Of a DNA stretch of 36,370 bases, positions 7,192-15,345 are shown piece after piece (positions within the stretch are counted from its first letter, which is position 1; each line of letters begins with the position of its first letter). This DNA is from Lachnospiraceae bacterium UBA7143. Its GTDB lineage: Bacteria; Bacillota; Clostridia; Lachnospirales; Lachnospiraceae. The stretch lies in NCBI GenBank assembly GCA_002491905.1, contig DKWV01000020.1:46852-83221 (forward strand), read 5' to 3'. The position numbers and the translations under genes are program-made. Below the pieces are notes generated by a model. It was not told the DNA's origin, did not search any database, and was given only the letters and a program-made list of their open reading frames with translations.

Positions 7192-8518
7192 CTTCCAACT
7201 CTCCTATCAGATCATATTCGTGGGAACCTGTAATCCTGACCTGCACAAAATCGCCGGTCATCAGCTCCCTGCCCGTCTGTACAAACAGATATCCGTCCAC
7301 ATCCGGCGCATCCTTATATGTTCTCGCCACATAAACGTCCTCGTCCGCCACCTTTCCCTCGATCATGGCCGTCACAAGGCGTCCCTCCATACCAGCCGCC
7401 GCGTCAAAGGCAATCTCCTGCTGCAGCGCCATCAACGCATCACAGCGCTCCTGCTTCACTTCCTCGGGAATCTGATCCGGCATCTCGGCCGCCGGTGTAT
7501 CCTCCTCCTGGGAATAAGGGAAAACACCCAGCCGGTCAAAGGCCGTCTCCTCCACAAAGGTGAGAAGGGTCTCATAATCTGTCTCCGTCTCTCCCGGAAA
7601 TCCTGCAATCAGCGTAGTGCGGAGACAGATATCCGGTATTTCCCGGCGCAGTTTGTTGACTATATTAGTCAGTTCCTCCCGGTTCGTCCTTCGCCCCATG
7701 CGCTTCAATATAGAGTCGGATGCGTGCTGGACAGGTATGTCGAGATAATGACAGATCTTTTCCTCTGTCCGAATCACCTGAATCAGCGCATCGTCAATCT
7801 CCTCTGGATAGCAGTAAAGAATCCTGATCCATACTAGACCCTCTATCCGGCAAAGCTTCTTAAGAAGCTCCGGCAGTGCCTTATGCCCATAGAGATCCTG
7901 CCCGTAAACCGTAGTCTCCTGCGCCACCAGAATCAGTTCCTTCACACCCTGATCCACCAGTTCCTGCGCCTCCCGGAGCAGACTTTCCACAGGCACACTC
8001 CTGTAAGGCCCGCGCACCTTCGGAATAATGCAGTAGGTGCAGTACTTATCACAGCCCTCCGCAATTTTCAGATATGCGTAATGCCCGCCCGTGGTCATAA
8101 TTCGTCTTTTATCCGTAAGGGGCTTCTCGTCAAGCTGCCGGTAACGTTCCGCCGTCTTTCCGTCAAAAACCCCGTCGAGGACTGCCGGCAGTTCGTCTAT
8201 GGCAGTGGTGCCGATCACGGCATCCACCTCCCCGATCTCCTTCCGGATCTCCTCCCTGTATCTCTGCGCCAGACAGCCCGTCACGACGAGCGCTTTAACC
8301 TGTCCGCTTTTTTTAAGCTCCGCCATCTCCAGAATCGTGTTGACGCTCTCCTCCTTGGCATCCCCGATAAAACAGCAGGTATTCACCACCACGGCGTCCG
8401 CCTCGTTTTCATCGTCCGTAAAGGAATAGCCTCTCTCCGCAAGCATACCCAGCATCATCTCAGAGTCCACCAGGTTCTTATCGCATCCCAGAGACAGGAA
8501 CAGTACCTTTTTCTCCAT
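7175..8518 (-). CDS. rimO: Ribosomal protein S12 methylthiotransferase RimO
   Basis: A radical SAM enzyme that adds a methylthio group to an aspartate of ribosomal protein S12. The 447 residues show the N-terminal [4Fe-4S] cysteines in LSLGCDKNLVDSE, NTCCFIGDAKEES and TGCLAQRY, the radical SAM motif C-x3-C-x2-C in GCDKYCTYC (near 155), and a C-terminal TRAM-like domain. The LGCDKNLVDSE start is typical of RimO rather than MiaB. It lies between rpoZ and pgsA, in an order seen in many Clostridia. Confidence 0.95.
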   Translation of the reverse strand: MEKKVLFLSLGCDKNLVDSEMMLGMLAERGYSFTDDENEADAVVVNTCCFIGDAKEESVNTILEMAELKKSGQVKALVVTGCLAQRYREEIRKEIGEVDAVIGTTAIDELPAVLDGVFDGKTAERYRQLDEKPLTDKRRIMTTGGHYAYLKIAEGCDKYCTYCIIPKVRGPYRSVPVESLLREAQELVDQGVKELILVAQETTVYGQDLYGHKALPELLKKLCRIEGLVWIRILYCYPEEIDDALIQVIRTEEKICHYLDIPVQHASDSILKRMGRRTNREELTNIVNKLRREIPDICLRTTLIAGFPGETETDYETLLTFVEETAFDRLGVFPYSQEEDTPAAEMPDQIPEEVKQERCDALMALQQEIAFDAAAGMEGRLVTAMIEGKVADEDVYVARTYKDAPDVDGYLFVQTGRELMTGDFVQVRITGSHEYDLIGELEDESAE

Positions 8519-8536
8519 AATAATAAATACCCGTTC

Positions 8537-8869
8537 CTACTCTGCGTCCGTCTCTTCCGTCCCTGCGCTTTCCGTTTCAGGCGCCTCTGCCTCAGATTCA
8601 GAGGCTTCCGTTTCAGGCGCCTCTTCCGGCTCCTCCGTAAACTCGTCGGACAGGATCTGTATCTTGCCCTGATTCAGTTCCTCCACAGCCACGGATAAAG
8701 GTTTTCTGCCCTTTCCGTCCACGAGCTCCTCATCCCCGGCAATGATCTGTCTCGCCCTCTTGGATGTAGCCATCACAATGGAATAACGGCTGCTCACTAC
8801 CGGATCTTCTCCCTCTTCAACCCCACTGTTTACTACCTTAATCAAATCTGCATAAGATGGATGTAACAT
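8537..8869 (-). CDS. rpoZ: RNA polymerase omega subunit with acidic tail
   Basis: Omega helps assemble RNA polymerase by binding the beta-prime C-terminus. Residues 1-75 carry the family core (MLHPSYADLI, SSRYSIVMATSKRARQI, then KPLSVAVEELNQGKI). Family members are often 60-90 residues; this one has 110 because of a Glu-rich, presumably disordered tail (about 78-110). The tail contains the same EAPETE segment twice, encoded by a 19-bp direct repeat (8570-8588 and 8606-8624). The start follows AAGGAG with an 8-nt gap, 3 bp after gmk. Confidence 0.93.
   Translation of the reverse strand: MLHPSYADLIKVVNSGVEEGEDPVVSSRYSIVMATSKRARQIIAGDEELVDGKGRKPLSVAVEELNQGKIQILSDEFTEEPEEAPETEASESEAEAPETESAGTEETDAE
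8570..8624 (-). repeat. 19-bp direct repeat in the omega tail
   Basis: TTCCGTTTCAGGCGCCTCT (plus-strand sense) occurs at 8570-8588 and again at 8606-8624. The 36-bp period equals 12 codons, so the reading frame is kept and the acidic tail is lengthened. Confidence 0.85.
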
Positions 8870-8872
8870 AGA

Positions 8873-9493
8873 TTATTCTCCTTCCAGTTCTCTCCTCATT
8901 TTCTTTATGAACTCTCCATTCCGCCCGGGCGCATGGTGCGCCGCGGCGATAATTCCATGAAGCTCTTTCACACATGTCTCCAAATCGTCATTTATCACAA
9001 TATAATCGTATTTCTCTATGCCTTCAGCCTCTTTCGCCGCACGGCAAAGCCTTTCCTGAATGACCTCCTCGGTCTCCGTTCCCCGCCCCGACAGTCTGCG
9101 CCGCAGCTCCGCCGCGTCCGGCGTCGACACGAACAGCAGAAGCGCGTCTGGATACTGCTCCTTAATCTTAAGCGCCCCCTGAATCTCAATCTCCAGAATC
9201 ACATCCCGGCCCTCGGACAGCATCTTCTCCACATAGTCTCTGGGCGTGCCATAGTAATTTCCGCAGTATTCCGCATGCTCGATCAGCGCATGGTCCGCAA
9301 TCCGCTTCTCAAACTGTTCCCTGGACAGGAAAAAATACTCCCTGCCGTCCTTCTCGCCCGGACGCGGTTCTCTGGTAGTAGCCGAAATCGACAGCGCATA
9401 GCCGTCATACTCCTGCACAAGCCTTTTCATCAAAGTCCCTTTGCCTGCCCCCGAAAAACCGGAGACAACTATCAAAATCCCTTCATTCCTCAT
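8873..9493 (-). CDS. gmk: Guanylate kinase
   Basis: It phosphorylates GMP to GDP using ATP. The P-loop SGFSGAGKGTL starts near residue 10, and the GMP-binding region follows (SISATTREPRPGEKDGREYFF, split here as SISATTREPR and DGREYFF), with IEIQGALKIK further on. I place the start at the ATG at 9493 (MRNEGILIVVSG), giving 206 residues and a normal N-terminus. A longer frame to 9559 runs deep into remA and its extra residues are not gmk-like; an ATG at 9505 is also possible. The chosen start overlaps the remA stop by 11 bp. The remA-gmk-rpoZ order is standard in Firmicutes. Confidence 0.95.
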   Translation of the reverse strand: MRNEGILIVVSGFSGAGKGTLMKRLVQEYDGYALSISATTREPRPGEKDGREYFFLSREQFEKRIADHALIEHAEYCGNYYGTPRDYVEKMLSEGRDVILEIEIQGALKIKEQYPDALLLFVSTPDAAELRRRLSGRGTETEEVIQERLCRAAKEAEGIEKYDYIVINDDLETCVKELHGIIAAAHHAPGRNGEFIKKMRRELEGE

Positions 9494-9743
9494 CTGTCTG
9501 TCCATCCTCAGTCTGCGCCCTGCCCGATATGGTTTCCGGAAGAAGCGCTGAGAGCACAATCTGGCTGTTTTCCATCACCAGCACCGCCTTGGTCTTGCGT
9601 CCCTGCGTGGCATCAATGGCCATCCCCGTCTCCTTCGCCTTCTGTACCATACGCTTCACCGGCGCGGAATCGGGACTGACAATGGCGATGATCTTCCCCG
9701 TGTTAACCACATTGCCAAAACCTATATGAATCAGTTTACCCAT
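9483..9743 (-). CDS. remA: RemA family regulatory protein (DUF370)
   Basis: The 86-residue protein begins MGKLIHIGFGNVVNTGKIIAIV and contains SAPVKRMVQKAKE and GRKTKAVLVMENSQIVLS, matching the RemA family along its length. In Bacillus subtilis RemA is a DNA-binding activator of biofilm matrix and osmoprotection genes. In Clostridia it is conserved beside yicC and gmk, and its targets are mostly unknown. It follows yicC by 10 bp and its stop overlaps the gmk start. Confidence 0.93.
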   Translation of the reverse strand: MGKLIHIGFGNVVNTGKIIAIVSPDSAPVKRMVQKAKETGMAIDATQGRKTKAVLVMENSQIVLSALLPETISGRAQTEDGQTDEE

Positions 9744-9753
9744 AGCAGCATTC

Positions 9754-10638
9754 CTATTCGATATTCTGTATCTGTTCCCGTACCTTCTCGATCTCCGTCT
9801 TTAACTCGATGGCCCTGTTCGAAGTCTCTAAGTCAGTAGTCTTCGAGAGAACCGTATTTGCCTCGCGGTTCATCTCCTGCGCCAGAAAATCCAGCTTGCG
9901 CCCGATGCTGCCGCCCTCTGTGAGATCTTCCTTCATGGTGGTGATATGGCTCCTTAAGCGCACCAGCTCCTCGTCCACACACACCTTATCCGCAAAGATC
10001 GTCACCTCCGTCAGAAGTCTCGCCTCATCAATCTGGGTATCCTCCAAAAGCTCCCTTATCTTGTCCCTGAGTTTCTGTTTATACTCCTCGATAATCTGCG
10101 GCGCACGGTGTTCGATAAATTCCACCCCGGCCAGCATAACGTTCAACTTCGCCAGCAGATCATCCCGGATGTTTTCACCCTCTTTGATCCTTGTCTCCAC
10201 GAAAGCCTCCGCCGCACCGCGCACGGCCTTCTCCAGGAACTGCCAAAGCTCCTCCTCGTCGACATTCTGTTCTTCCATCGTCAGCACTTCCGGGAAACGG
10301 GACAGCGTGGATACACGCACATCATTGTCCAGCGAGAAATCCTCTGACATCTGCCAGAGATATTTCATATATTCCGCCGCGAGCTCCCTGTTATACTTCA
10401 CACAGAGATTGGACTCCGTCATATCCTCGTAGGTGATAAAAATATCCACCTTTCCCCTCTGAATATAGTTTTTGAGTTCGCTTCTGATCGCGGTTTCAAA
10501 GAAATTCAGCTTTTTCGGCATCTTAATACTGACATCCAGATACCTGTGGTTGACAGATTTCATCTCCACGGTAATCTTCCGTGAGCCCTCCGTCACCTCA
10601 CATCTCCCGAACCCGGTCATGCTCTTAATCATCGTCAT
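9754..10638 (-). CDS. yicC: YicC/YloC family endoribonuclease
   Basis: The 294-residue product begins (MTM)IKSMTGFGRCEV, the hallmark of the family, and ends with a conserved C-terminal domain (EGGSIGRKLDFLAQEMNRE, then TVLSKTTD and IELKTEIEKVREQIQN). Studied members are metal-dependent endoribonucleases acting on small RNA or mRNA. It is the first gene of the remA-gmk-rpoZ-rimO-pgsA-cinA operon. Either the first ATG (10638) or the third codon ATG (10632, AGGA 8 nt upstream) could be the start. Confidence 0.93.
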   Translation of the reverse strand: MTMIKSMTGFGRCEVTEGSRKITVEMKSVNHRYLDVSIKMPKKLNFFETAIRSELKNYIQRGKVDIFITYEDMTESNLCVKYNRELAAEYMKYLWQMSEDFSLDNDVRVSTLSRFPEVLTMEEQNVDEEELWQFLEKAVRGAAEAFVETRIKEGENIRDDLLAKLNVMLAGVEFIEHRAPQIIEEYKQKLRDKIRELLEDTQIDEARLLTEVTIFADKVCVDEELVRLRSHITTMKEDLTEGGSIGRKLDFLAQEMNREANTVLSKTTDLETSNRAIELKTEIEKVREQIQNIE

Positions 10639-10736
10639 ATTCCTTTTTCTCCTAATGTAAGCTGACTGCTTTCATGGTCTGTTGCAAAAGCAGATTCCTG
10701 CATATGCGCGCAAATAGACCTATGCATACAGTTTTT

Positions 10737-10765
10737 ATTATAGTGTAAAGAGAAAAAATAGTCAA
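10737..10765 (-). promoter_or_regulatory. SigmaA promoter of the yicC operon
   Basis: TTGACT (10760-10765), a 17-bp spacer and a perfect TATAAT (10737-10742) lie on the minus strand. The predicted leader before yicC is about 90 nt. Confidence 0.82.
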
Positions 10766-10814
10766 GGAAGAGAAGCCGCGCCGCTTCATTGCCGTTTTAA
10801 AAGGAAGCCGAACC

Positions 10815-10836
10815 GCCGGACTGTCGGGAGTCCGGC
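10815..10836. repeat. 8-bp perfect inverted repeat upstream of rqcH promoter
   Basis: GCCGGACT and AGTCCGGC arms flank a 6-nt loop and end 5 bp before the rqcH -35 element. No T-tract follows on either strand, so it is not an ordinary terminator. It could be a regulator site or a transcript hairpin. Confidence 0.6.
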
Positions 10837-10841
10837 TGCAA

Positions 10842-10870
10842 TTGAAAAAAGCCGCCGTTTATGCTATAGT
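10842..10870 (+). promoter_or_regulatory. SigmaA promoter of rqcH
   Basis: TTGAAA (10842-10847), a 17-bp spacer and TATAGT (10865-10870) precede the ATG at 10930 by a leader of about 50 nt, which carries GGGTGG as ribosome binding site. Confidence 0.75.
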
Positions 10871-10929
10871 TTTATGCTGTAATAAAAAACGCACGGAAAA
10901 TCGGAAAAATAAAAGGGTGGAAAAAGATC

Positions 10930-12729
10930 ATGGCATTTGACGGTATCACCATTGCAAATATCACAAAGGAGCTGGCGGAGACGCTGTCTGGCGGACGCAT
11001 TTACAAAATCGCCCAGCCGGAGAGCGACGAACTTCTCCTGACCATCAAAAATAACGGCATCCAGTACCGCCTGTTATTATCGGCAGATGCCTCCCTTCCT
11101 ATGGTCTATCTGACGGAGAATAACAAACCCAGCCCCATGACCGCACCGGGCTTTTGTATGCTGCTTCGCAAGCATCTGCAGAACGCCCGCATCACCGCCG
11201 TCTCCCAGCCCGGACTGGAGCGCATTATCCATCTGCATCTGGAACACCTGAACGAGCTGGGCGACCTATGTGAAAAGAAGCTGATTGTGGAAATCATGGG
11301 CAAGCACAGCAACATTATCTTCTGCGACGATCAGGATCAGATCATAGACAGCATCAAACATATTTCCGGCATGGTCAGCTCCGTGCGGGAAGTGCTGCCC
11401 GGCCGTCCGTATTTTATCCCGCAGACCCAGAATAAGTGGAATCCCCTGCGCTTTTGTGCCCGCTATACGGAAGGGGACTCCGCCCTCTTTACGAAAGCCC
11501 CGGAGGACAGCGAGGCACTTACTTATGTAAACCTATCTGCCCATATGCGTGAAAAACCAATGCCGCTCTACAAGGCGCTCTATACCACTTACACAGGCCT
11601 ATCGCCCATCATCGCCCAGGAACTCTGCTTCCGGGCCGGCATCGACGCGGACATGCCTGCCAACGTACTGGAGGAGGAGGCGCTTCAGGCAGTATACCGG
11701 GCGCTTTCCGATATGATGGAGCAGACTGCCGCCGGGAACTTTTCCCCCGTTATCATCTATGACGGCAGGGAACCTGTTGAGTACGCAGCATTTCCCCTGA
11801 CGCTCTACAGCGATAAAGTTTGTCAGGATTTTTCCTCCGTCAGCGACGTGCTGGAACGCTACTATGCGGAGCGCAGCACGGTAACCCGCATCCGCCAGAA
11901 ATCCGTGGATCTGCGAAAGATCGTGCAGACTGCCCTGGAGCGCAACGTAAAAAAATACGATTTACAGATGCGGCAGATGAAGGATACGGAAAAGCGGGAC
12001 AAATACAAGGTTTACGGCGAACTGATTAACGCCTACGGCTACAACGTGGAGCCGGATGCCAAATCTATGGAAGCCCTGAACTACTACACAGACGAAATGG
12101 TCACGATTCCCCTGGACAACACGCTCACCCCGCAGGAAAACGCGCAGAAATATTTTGACAAATACGGAAAACTGAAAAGAACATTCGAGGCGCTCTCGGA
12201 ACTGACCGTTCAGGTCAAAGAAGAGATCGAGCACCTGGAATCCATTCTTGCCGCGCTGGATATCGCCATGCAGGAGGAGGATCTGGTGCAGATCCGGGAA
12301 GAGCTGATCGAGAGCGGATACATCCGCAGAAAGGGCGGCGCAAAAAAAGTGAAAGTCACCAGCAGGCCCTTCCACTATGTAAGCAGTGACGGTTTTCATA
12401 TCTATGTGGGGAAAAATAATTTCCAGAACGACGAGCTGACCTTCAAATTCGCGAACGGGGGCGACTGGTGGTTCCACGCCAAGCAGATACCCGGTTCCCA
12501 CGTCATCTTAAAAACCGAGGGAGCCGAGGTGCCCGACCGCGCCTTTGAGGAGGCCGCCAGACTTGCCGCCTACTATTCCAAAGGACGTGAGCAGGACAAG
12601 GTTGAAATCGACTATGTACAGAAAAAGCATGTGAAAAAACCGGCGGGAGCCAAACCCGGTTTCGTGGTGTACTACACCAACTATTCTATGGCGATTGACT
12701 CCGATATCTCAAATTTAACTGAGGTCTGA
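10930..12729 (+). CDS. rqcH: NFACT family ribosome quality control protein RqcH
   Basis: RqcH binds stalled 50S-peptidyl-tRNA complexes and adds C-terminal alanine tails that mark the chain for degradation; homologues were earlier annotated as fibronectin-binding proteins. The 599 residues show the NFACT-N domain (FDGITIANITKEL, SGGRIYKIAQP), a central coiled coil (about 300-430) and the NFACT-R/DUF814 domain with GGDWWFHAKQIPGSHVILK (about 510-530). It is the only plus-strand gene here, divergent from yicC and convergent with the metallo-beta-lactamase gene. The Asp-Arg pair often cited for NFACT-N may appear here as GLERI, a conservative change. Confidence 0.93.
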   Translation: MAFDGITIANITKELAETLSGGRIYKIAQPESDELLLTIKNNGIQYRLLLSADASLPMVYLTENNKPSPMTAPGFCMLLRKHLQNARITAVSQPGLERIIHLHLEHLNELGDLCEKKLIVEIMGKHSNIIFCDDQDQIIDSIKHISGMVSSVREVLPGRPYFIPQTQNKWNPLRFCARYTEGDSALFTKAPEDSEALTYVNLSAHMREKPMPLYKALYTTYTGLSPIIAQELCFRAGIDADMPANVLEEEALQAVYRALSDMMEQTAAGNFSPVIIYDGREPVEYAAFPLTLYSDKVCQDFSSVSDVLERYYAERSTVTRIRQKSVDLRKIVQTALERNVKKYDLQMRQMKDTEKRDKYKVYGELINAYGYNVEPDAKSMEALNYYTDEMVTIPLDNTLTPQENAQKYFDKYGKLKRTFEALSELTVQVKEEIEHLESILAALDIAMQEEDLVQIREELIESGYIRRKGGAKKVKVTSRPFHYVSSDGFHIYVGKNNFQNDELTFKFANGGDWWFHAKQIPGSHVILKTEGAEVPDRAFEEAARLAAYYSKGREQDKVEIDYVQKKHVKKPAGAKPGFVVYYTNYSMAIDSDISNLTEV

Positions 12730-12789
12730 CTAGGCGGCACACATCCCGAAAACGCAGCATGTCGGCAGCCCTCCACACGGCAGGCATTT

Positions 12790-13623
12790 TCACGGCTGGC
12801 TTACCCGCACCGTCTCCCCGTCGGATACCGCCGTCACCGTCCCCTCATCCGTGTAGTATGTCGCGCAGCCGTAAGTCTCCAGAAGTGACACCGTCTCCTC
12901 CTCCACCCGCAGGCGCTCCGGGTCTGCGGTGAGGACGGCATAACAGGGTTTCGCCGTCTCAAACAGGGTTTCCAGATTCTTTGTATAATTCCCGTGGTGG
13001 GGCATCTTAATCAGGTCGTACCGCCTCTTCGCCTCATCGGAGGAAAGGAACTCTTCCGTCCGCACTTTCTTGGCATCCCCCATCAGCAGGAAACGGGTTT
13101 TCCCATTCGTAACACACGTTATCAATGAATAGTTGTTGTCATTCTCATAGACGCTCTCGCGGGGCGCATCCACATAAAATTCCATTTCCTCCAGAGAAAA
13201 GGTATAGGCTGACCGCAGCCGCCGACTCTCCGTGCCCGTCTCCTGAAGCGACAGCATCAGGGCGAGATAGGCCTCCGAATCTTCCTCGTAATCCGGCATC
13301 AGCACACAGCCCACCTCGTACCGGGAAATCAGTTCCGCCGCGCTGCCAATATGATCTTTGTCAAAGTGGCTCAAAATCAGATACGCGATCCGTGTTTTCC
13401 CCCGCTCATCCAGGAAAGCGCAGATCGCCTCCGCATCGTCCGCATCCGCCGCATCGTTCACCACAACGCTCTCTCCCGCCTCTATCACGATGCAGTCCGA
13501 TTTCCCTGTATCCAGAAAGGTCATGGTAAGCGTGGCACCGTTTCCTTTTCCCCGGCCGCCGCAGCCTGTCACGGAAAGAGCAAGACAAAGCAGGAGTATA
13601 AAAAGCTGATTTTTCTTTCTCAT
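12790..13623 (-). CDS. ComEC/Rec2-like metallo-beta-lactamase lipoprotein
   Basis: The 277 residues start with a lipoprotein signal whose lipobox is SVTGC (Cys21), so the mature protein should be anchored outside the membrane. The catalytic domain resembles the stand-alone metallo-beta-lactamase domain of ComEC-type proteins: FLDTGKSDC, then LSHFDKDHIG (H86, D88, D90, H91 as likely metal ligands), FLLMGDAKK, and MPHHGNYTKN. There is no ComEC transmembrane channel, so this is not a competence channel. Nuclease or phosphodiesterase activity is possible but unproven. Its ATG overlaps the flippase stop by four bases. Confidence 0.88.
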   Translation of the reverse strand: MRKKNQLFILLLCLALSVTGCGGRGKGNGATLTMTFLDTGKSDCIVIEAGESVVVNDAADADDAEAICAFLDERGKTRIAYLILSHFDKDHIGSAAELISRYEVGCVLMPDYEEDSEAYLALMLSLQETGTESRRLRSAYTFSLEEMEFYVDAPRESVYENDNNYSLITCVTNGKTRFLLMGDAKKVRTEEFLSSDEAKRRYDLIKMPHHGNYTKNLETLFETAKPCYAVLTADPERLRVEEETVSLLETYGCATYYTDEGTVTAVSDGETVRVSQP

Positions 13624-15341
13624 AAAGATGCCTGCCCCTTTTTCCTTCTCTTTTTCTTCTTTTTTCTCCGCCGCTTTTTCTTTTTCCGTGTTCCTTCAGG
13701 CCTGTCGGATAACAGATGTAATTTTTCTGCGACATGCACCAGTGTATAACCTCTGGGAAAAGCCAGCAGTTCTTCCCTGCTCACCCCGCCAATCAAAAGC
13801 AGCACCGCACCGTAAACACAGACGCCTATGCCGATGGCAGCAAGCAGCACCAGACGGCTTATAGGAATCAGCAGAATCAGGCCGTGATAGACGCCGAAAA
13901 CCACCGCCCCCATAATAAGCGCCGCAAAGAACGGTTTCAGAAAAAGTTTAACCACATCCATGCGGTACTCCAGATGCTTTCTCACGGACAGGTGGTTTAA
14001 GATACACATCACCAGAGAATAGATGGCGTTCGCCGCCGCCAGCGCATAGAGATCCGCATCTGTGTAGAGCAGAAGCGCAATCAGACCGGCCACCTGAATC
14101 ACCAGCGCCACCGCCGCGTGGATCACCGGCGTATTGACCTTCCCGATTCCCTGCAGAACCGCGTTGGTCAGGGTGGAAAGGCTGTAGAGCACCACGGTCA
14201 CGGCAAGAGCCGCCAACAGACCGGAGGCAATATCAAGAGACTCCTTCTGCGGAAAGATAAACTGCATGATCGGCCTCGGAAGCACGGCAATCCCCACCGC
14301 CGCCGGAATCGCAATCAGCATGGTCATCTGAATCGCCCGCGTCACCTGCTTTCTCGTCTGCGCAAACGTGCCTTTCACATAGGAGGCGGCAATGCCCGGA
14401 ATGACAGCGGAGGACATGGCAGAAGCAATGGCGATCGGAATGTTTACCACTGCCACCGCCAGCCCCGAGAAAATACCGTAATGATTGCTCGCCAGTATCG
14501 CGTCCACTTTCTTATAATCCACCATCACATGAGAGTAGATCGTCATGTTGACCACCGTCGAGCAATTGTAGATGAAGGTGCTCAGAATAAAAGGTGTGAC
14601 GATGGTGAAGATCACCCTGAAAATCTCCCTGTAGCTCTCCTCGTGCCAGGTTTTGTCCCGCTCCACCCGCCTTTTGATAATGCCGCCATTTAGGCGGTAC
14701 ATGCCGAACATAAAAAGAAGGCCGATCAGCACACCCGCGCCGGTTCCAAGCGCGGAACCGGCCGAACCGTAGATGGCGCGCGTGGTGGCGTCACCGTCCG
14801 CCGCCAGCCCGATCAGAAACTTCGCCGCCAGAATACTGACCGCCGCGTTTAAAATCTGTTCCAGGACCTGTGAGATGGAGGTGTGCACCATAGACCCATG
14901 CGCCTGAAAAAAACCGCGCAGCACTCCTAAGAATCCAGAGAAAAAGATAGTCGGTGAAAGCACACGGAGCGCAACCACCGCATTGGAATTCTTCCCCACG
15001 AGAAAAGGCGCTCCCACGAAAGTCAGAATCGAGGCAACGCCGCCAACTACCAGAACATAGAGAAGTGCACAGACAAAAACCCTCTGTGCATTCCGATATT
15101 CCTTAAACGCAAGCCGCTGGGCGATCACCTTGGAAATCGCCGAGGGGATGCTGTAGGAGGAAATCAATAATATAATTGTGTAGATATTGATCGCCGCGTT
15201 ATAGTATCCGTTTCCTTCAATTCCAATAATGGAAAGGAGCGGACTTCTGTATATCAGGCCGATCACTTTGACGAGCATCCCGGCCGCTGCCAGAATGCCC
15301 GCCTGAAACACAAACGTGCTCTTTTTCTTCGGATCTTCCAT
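13620..15341 (-). CDS. MOP-superfamily polysaccharide/lipid flippase, SpoVB type
   Basis: The 573-residue integral membrane protein starts with KKKSTFVFQAGILAAAGMLVKVIG and has about 12-14 hydrophobic segments, as in SpoVB/MurJ/Wzx-type flippases that move undecaprenyl-linked sugar intermediates. The substrate cannot be read from sequence. It ends in a very basic tail (RKKKKRRRKKKKKRRKKG) that is probably cytoplasmic. I prefer the ATG at 15341, 4 bp after the glgA stop; a TTG in frame at 15353 would overlap glgA but has no good ribosome binding site. It lies between glgA and a metallo-beta-lactamase lipoprotein in one tightly packed unit. Confidence 0.88.
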   Translation of the reverse strand: MEDPKKKSTFVFQAGILAAAGMLVKVIGLIYRSPLLSIIGIEGNGYYNAAINIYTIILLISSYSIPSAISKVIAQRLAFKEYRNAQRVFVCALLYVLVVGGVASILTFVGAPFLVGKNSNAVVALRVLSPTIFFSGFLGVLRGFFQAHGSMVHTSISQVLEQILNAAVSILAAKFLIGLAADGDATTRAIYGSAGSALGTGAGVLIGLLFMFGMYRLNGGIIKRRVERDKTWHEESYREIFRVIFTIVTPFILSTFIYNCSTVVNMTIYSHVMVDYKKVDAILASNHYGIFSGLAVAVVNIPIAIASAMSSAVIPGIAASYVKGTFAQTRKQVTRAIQMTMLIAIPAAVGIAVLPRPIMQFIFPQKESLDIASGLLAALAVTVVLYSLSTLTNAVLQGIGKVNTPVIHAAVALVIQVAGLIALLLYTDADLYALAAANAIYSLVMCILNHLSVRKHLEYRMDVVKLFLKPFFAALIMGAVVFGVYHGLILLIPISRLVLLAAIGIGVCVYGAVLLLIGGVSREELLAFPRGYTLVHVAEKLHLLSDRPEGTRKKKKRRRKKKKKRRKKGQASL

Positions 15342-15345
15342 TTCC

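Noticed and set aside
10699..10730. TGCATA/TATGCA inverted repeat in the yicC leader
   Set aside because: Only 6-bp AT-rich arms with a 16-nt gap; expected by chance in such sequence.
12730..12789. Bidirectional terminator between rqcH and the metallo-beta-lactamase gene
   Set aside because: Expected for convergent genes, but only 4-5 bp pairings without T-tracts could be found.
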